Assembly (NCBI GenBank): GCA_001563885.1
Contig: LKMM01000147.1
Location: forward strand, 1-6,655
DNA: 6,655 nucleotides
Origin: Natrialbaceae archaeon B1-Br10_E2g27
Lineage (GTDB): Archaea > Halobacteriota > Halobacteria > Halobacteriales > Natrialbaceae
Direction: 5' to 3'
Shown piece by piece: positions 5,022-6,655 of this stretch; positions within the stretch are counted from its first letter, which is position 1; the number at the start of each line of letters is the position of its first letter. The notes beneath the pieces were generated by a model. It was not told where the DNA came from. It saw nothing but the letters and a program-made list of their open reading frames with translations, and made no database searches. A program made the translations under genes and the position numbers.

Positions 5022-6407
5022 ATGGTACTCGACGATCTCGGCAGTTCCCTGCGGGGCACCTTGGATACACTCCGCGGGAAATCACGGATCAGCGAAGAAG
5101 ACGTCGAGGAGGTCGTAAAGGAGATCCAACGCTCCTTGCTCGCCGCCGACGTCGACGTCTCGCTCGTGATGGAGCTGTCGGACAACATCAAATCGCGTGC
5201 ACTCGAGGAAGAGCCCCCAGCCGGAACGCCGGCCCGGGATTTCGTCCTGCGAATCGTCTACGAGGAGTTAGTCGAACTCATCGGCGACTCGACTGAACTT
5301 CCACTCGAGGAACAGACGATCTTGCTCGCTGGCCTGCAGGGATCCGGGAAGACGACCTCCGCGGCGAAGATGGCGTGGTGGTTCTCGACGAAGGGGCTGC
5401 GCCCGGCCGTAATCCAGACCGACACCTTCCGTCCTGGTGCCTACGACCAGGCCAAAGAGATGTGTGCCCGTGCGGAAGTCGATTTCTACGGGAATCCGGA
5501 CAACGACGATCCCGTCGATATTGCCCGGACGGGACTCTCCGAGACCAGCGAAGCCGACGTCCATATCGTCGACACAGCAGGACGTCACGCCCTAGAAGAC
5601 GATCTAATCGATGAGATCGAAGATATCGAGGGCGTTGTCGACCCCGATACCTCGTTGCTCGTGTTGGATGCGGCGATCGGTCAGGGGGCCAAAGACCAGG
5701 CGAGTCAGTTCGACGAGTCGATCGGCATCGACGGCGTCGTCATCACGAAATTAGACGGCACTGCCAAGGGTGGCGGTGCGTTGACAGCGGTCGACCAGAC
5801 TGACTCCTCGATTGCCTTCCTGGGGACTGGTGAGGAGGTCCAGGACGTCGAACGCTTCGAGCCAAACGGCTTTATCTCCCGGCTGTTGGGGATGGGCGAC
5901 CTCTCGCAGTTGGCCGAGCGCGTCGAGCGGGCGATGGAGCAAACCGACCTCGAGGAAGACGACTGGGATCCCGAGGACATGTTGCAGGGCAATTTCACCC
6001 TGAACGACATGCAAAAGCAGATGGAGGCGATGAACAACATGGGGCCGCTCGATCAGGTACTCGATATGATCCCCGGCTTCGGCGGCGGGATCAAAGACCA
6101 GTTGCCAGATGACGCGATGGACGTCACCCAAGACCGGATGCGGAGATTCCAGGTTATCATGGACTCGATGACCGAAGCCGAAAAAGAGTACCCGAAGGCA
6201 GTGGGTGCAAGTCAGGTCGAACGCATCGCTCGCGGGTCGGGCACGAGCGAAGACGACGTCCGCGAACTCCTCCAGCAGTACAAAATGATGGAACGGACCA
6301 TCAAGCAGTTCCAGAACATGGGCTCCGAACAGGAGATGCAACGGATGATGAAACAGATGGAACAGCAAGGTGGTGGTGGCGGCCTCGGCGGCATGGGGCC
6401 GTTCTGA
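5022..6407 (+). CDS. srp54: Signal recognition particle GTPase SRP54
   Basis: This complete 461-residue SRP54 (Ffh homologue) binds 7S RNA and signal sequences on nascent chains and docks with FtsY at the membrane. The N domain is about 1-90, with the SLLAADVDVSLV motif at 38-49 (the ALLEADV motif). The G domain is about 95-295: P-loop GLQGSGKT (104-111), DTFRPGA (134-140), DTAGRH (184-189), TKLDGTAKGGG (242-252) and FLGTGE (266-271). The methionine-rich M domain is about 300-461 and includes PGFGGG (351-356), the RNA-binding helix-turn-helix signature RIARGSGTSEDDVRELL (401-417), and a Met/Gln/Gly tail ending GGMGPF. Length is typical for haloarchaeal SRP54. The protein is strongly acidic, a halophile trait. 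All GTPase motifs are intact. It is preceded by its own TATA box and has no overlapping neighbour, so it is probably monocistronic. Confidence 0.98.
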   Translation: MVLDDLGSSLRGTLDTLRGKSRISEEDVEEVVKEIQRSLLAADVDVSLVMELSDNIKSRALEEEPPAGTPARDFVLRIVYEELVELIGDSTELPLEEQTILLAGLQGSGKTTSAAKMAWWFSTKGLRPAVIQTDTFRPGAYDQAKEMCARAEVDFYGNPDNDDPVDIARTGLSETSEADVHIVDTAGRHALEDDLIDEIEDIEGVVDPDTSLLVLDAAIGQGAKDQASQFDESIGIDGVVITKLDGTAKGGGALTAVDQTDSSIAFLGTGEEVQDVERFEPNGFISRLLGMGDLSQLAERVERAMEQTDLEEDDWDPEDMLQGNFTLNDMQKQMEAMNNMGPLDQVLDMIPGFGGGIKDQLPDDAMDVTQDRMRRFQVIMDSMTEAEKEYPKAVGASQVERIARGSGTSEDDVRELLQQYKMMERTIKQFQNMGSEQEMQRMMKQMEQQGGGGGLGGMGPF

Positions 6408-6439
6408 TACTATCGGACGGAACTGTGTGATCGCCACCT

Positions 6440-6451
6440 CGAGTCGACTCG
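6440..6451. repeat. Perfect 12-base palindrome downstream of srp54
   Basis: CGAGTCGACTCG is its own reverse complement and lies in the 123-base gap between srp54 and the stress-protein gene. It has no loop and no following T run beyond TTT (6454-6456), so it is not a convincing terminator. It could be a protein-binding site, but CGAGTCGA-type words are common in haloarchaeal DNA, so chance is possible. Confidence 0.4.
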
Positions 6452-6500
6452 CGTTTGATGTCTACAGGTTTCGTTCCCCGGCGGCGAGAATCGAAGAGCA

Positions 6501-6507
6501 ATTATTG
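6501..6507 (+). promoter_or_regulatory. Probable TATA element of the universal stress protein gene
   Basis: ATTATTG lies 24-30 bases before the ATG at 6531, in an otherwise GC-rich gap. The spacing is right for a leaderless start. It departs from the TTTAWA consensus, so the call rests mainly on position and local AT richness. Confidence 0.4.
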
Positions 6508-6530
6508 TGATCGAGTCGAAACGTAGGGGT

Positions 6531-6655
6531 ATGGAGTACGTAGTCGCAACTGATGGCTCCGAGGTTAGCGAGGCGGCGATCGAACACGCAGCGGTCCAGA
6601 CGAGCGTCTGGGAGGGAACGCTGACGATCGTTCACGTGCTAACACCAGAGGCGAG
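6531..6655 (+). CDS. Universal stress protein (UspA family), N-terminal part
   Basis: Only the first 41 codons are in the window. The start MEYVVATDGSEVSEAAIEHA, with the acidic D-G-S turn after the first strand, and the second strand TLTIVHVLTP, are the classic beginning of the UspA alpha/beta fold. In the ATP-binding members the first-strand Asp contacts the nucleotide. The Gly-x2-Gly-x9-Gly-Ser/Thr motif that separates ATP-binding from non-binding members would be near the C-terminus, outside the window. Haloarchaea carry many Usp paralogues, so a specific role cannot be assigned. It is a separate transcription unit from srp54, with a 123-base gap and its own TATA-like element. Confidence 0.88.
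   Translation, partial: MEYVVATDGSEVSEAAIEHAAVQTSVWEGTLTIVHVLTPEA

Noticed and set aside
5751..6437. 228-codon minus frame rich in His and Leu
   Set aside because: It is antisense to the SRP54 G and M domains; its composition mirrors acidic halophile codons read backwards.
1..6655. CRISPR repeats, tRNA or rRNA genes, transposases
   Set aside because: I saw no regularly spaced repeats, cloverleaf-like sequence, rRNA segments or transposase motifs on either strand.

Overview
The window looks like a piece of a haloarchaeal chromosome, probably from the natrialbaceal side, although the sequence alone does not fix the genus. The signs are acidic proteins (SRP54, HicB-like and HemAT are rich in Asp/Glu), coding GC of about 60-67% by hand count in the main genes, a perfect GGAGGTGA Shine-Dalgarno at one coupled start, TATA-like boxes about 25 bases upstream of several ATGs (typical of leaderless haloarchaeal transcripts), and archaeal-type SRP54.

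Layout, left to right. 1-1499 (minus) is a HemAT-type globin-coupled aerotaxis transducer whose C-terminal end lies beyond the left edge. 1612-1854 (minus) is a small HicB-like protein with no visible HicA partner. 1983-3269 (plus) is a polytopic DUF418/YeiB-like membrane protein, transcribed divergently from the HicB-like gene. 3323-4698 (minus) is a two-gene operon: a tandem-rhodanese sulfurtransferase (3838-4698) and a 172-residue protein of unknown function (3323-3841). The two genes share an ATGA overlap, and the Shine-Dalgarno for the second is embedded in the last codons of the first. 4699-5021 is a divergent intergenic region. It carries an imperfect inverted repeat around the sulfurtransferase TATA element, then AT-rich sequence, then an abrupt switch to GC-rich sequence just before the SRP54 promoter. 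5022-6407 (plus) is complete SRP54. 6531-6655 (plus) is the N-terminus of a universal stress protein, cut by the right edge.

Functionally this is mostly a mosaic of independent transcription units: oxygen sensing and taxis, an orphan antitoxin-like protein, a membrane protein of unknown transport role, sulfur transfer, and co-translational protein targeting. The only clear functional coupling is the sulfurtransferase/unknown-protein pair. Its lower GC (about 50-55% in sampled stretches), and the 39%-to-75% GC step between it and SRP54, suggest it was inserted beside a conserved housekeeping locus. I see no CRISPR array, tRNA, rRNA, transposase or evident new defence system. The best candidates for something undescribed are the rhodanese-coupled protein and the orphan HicB-like protein.
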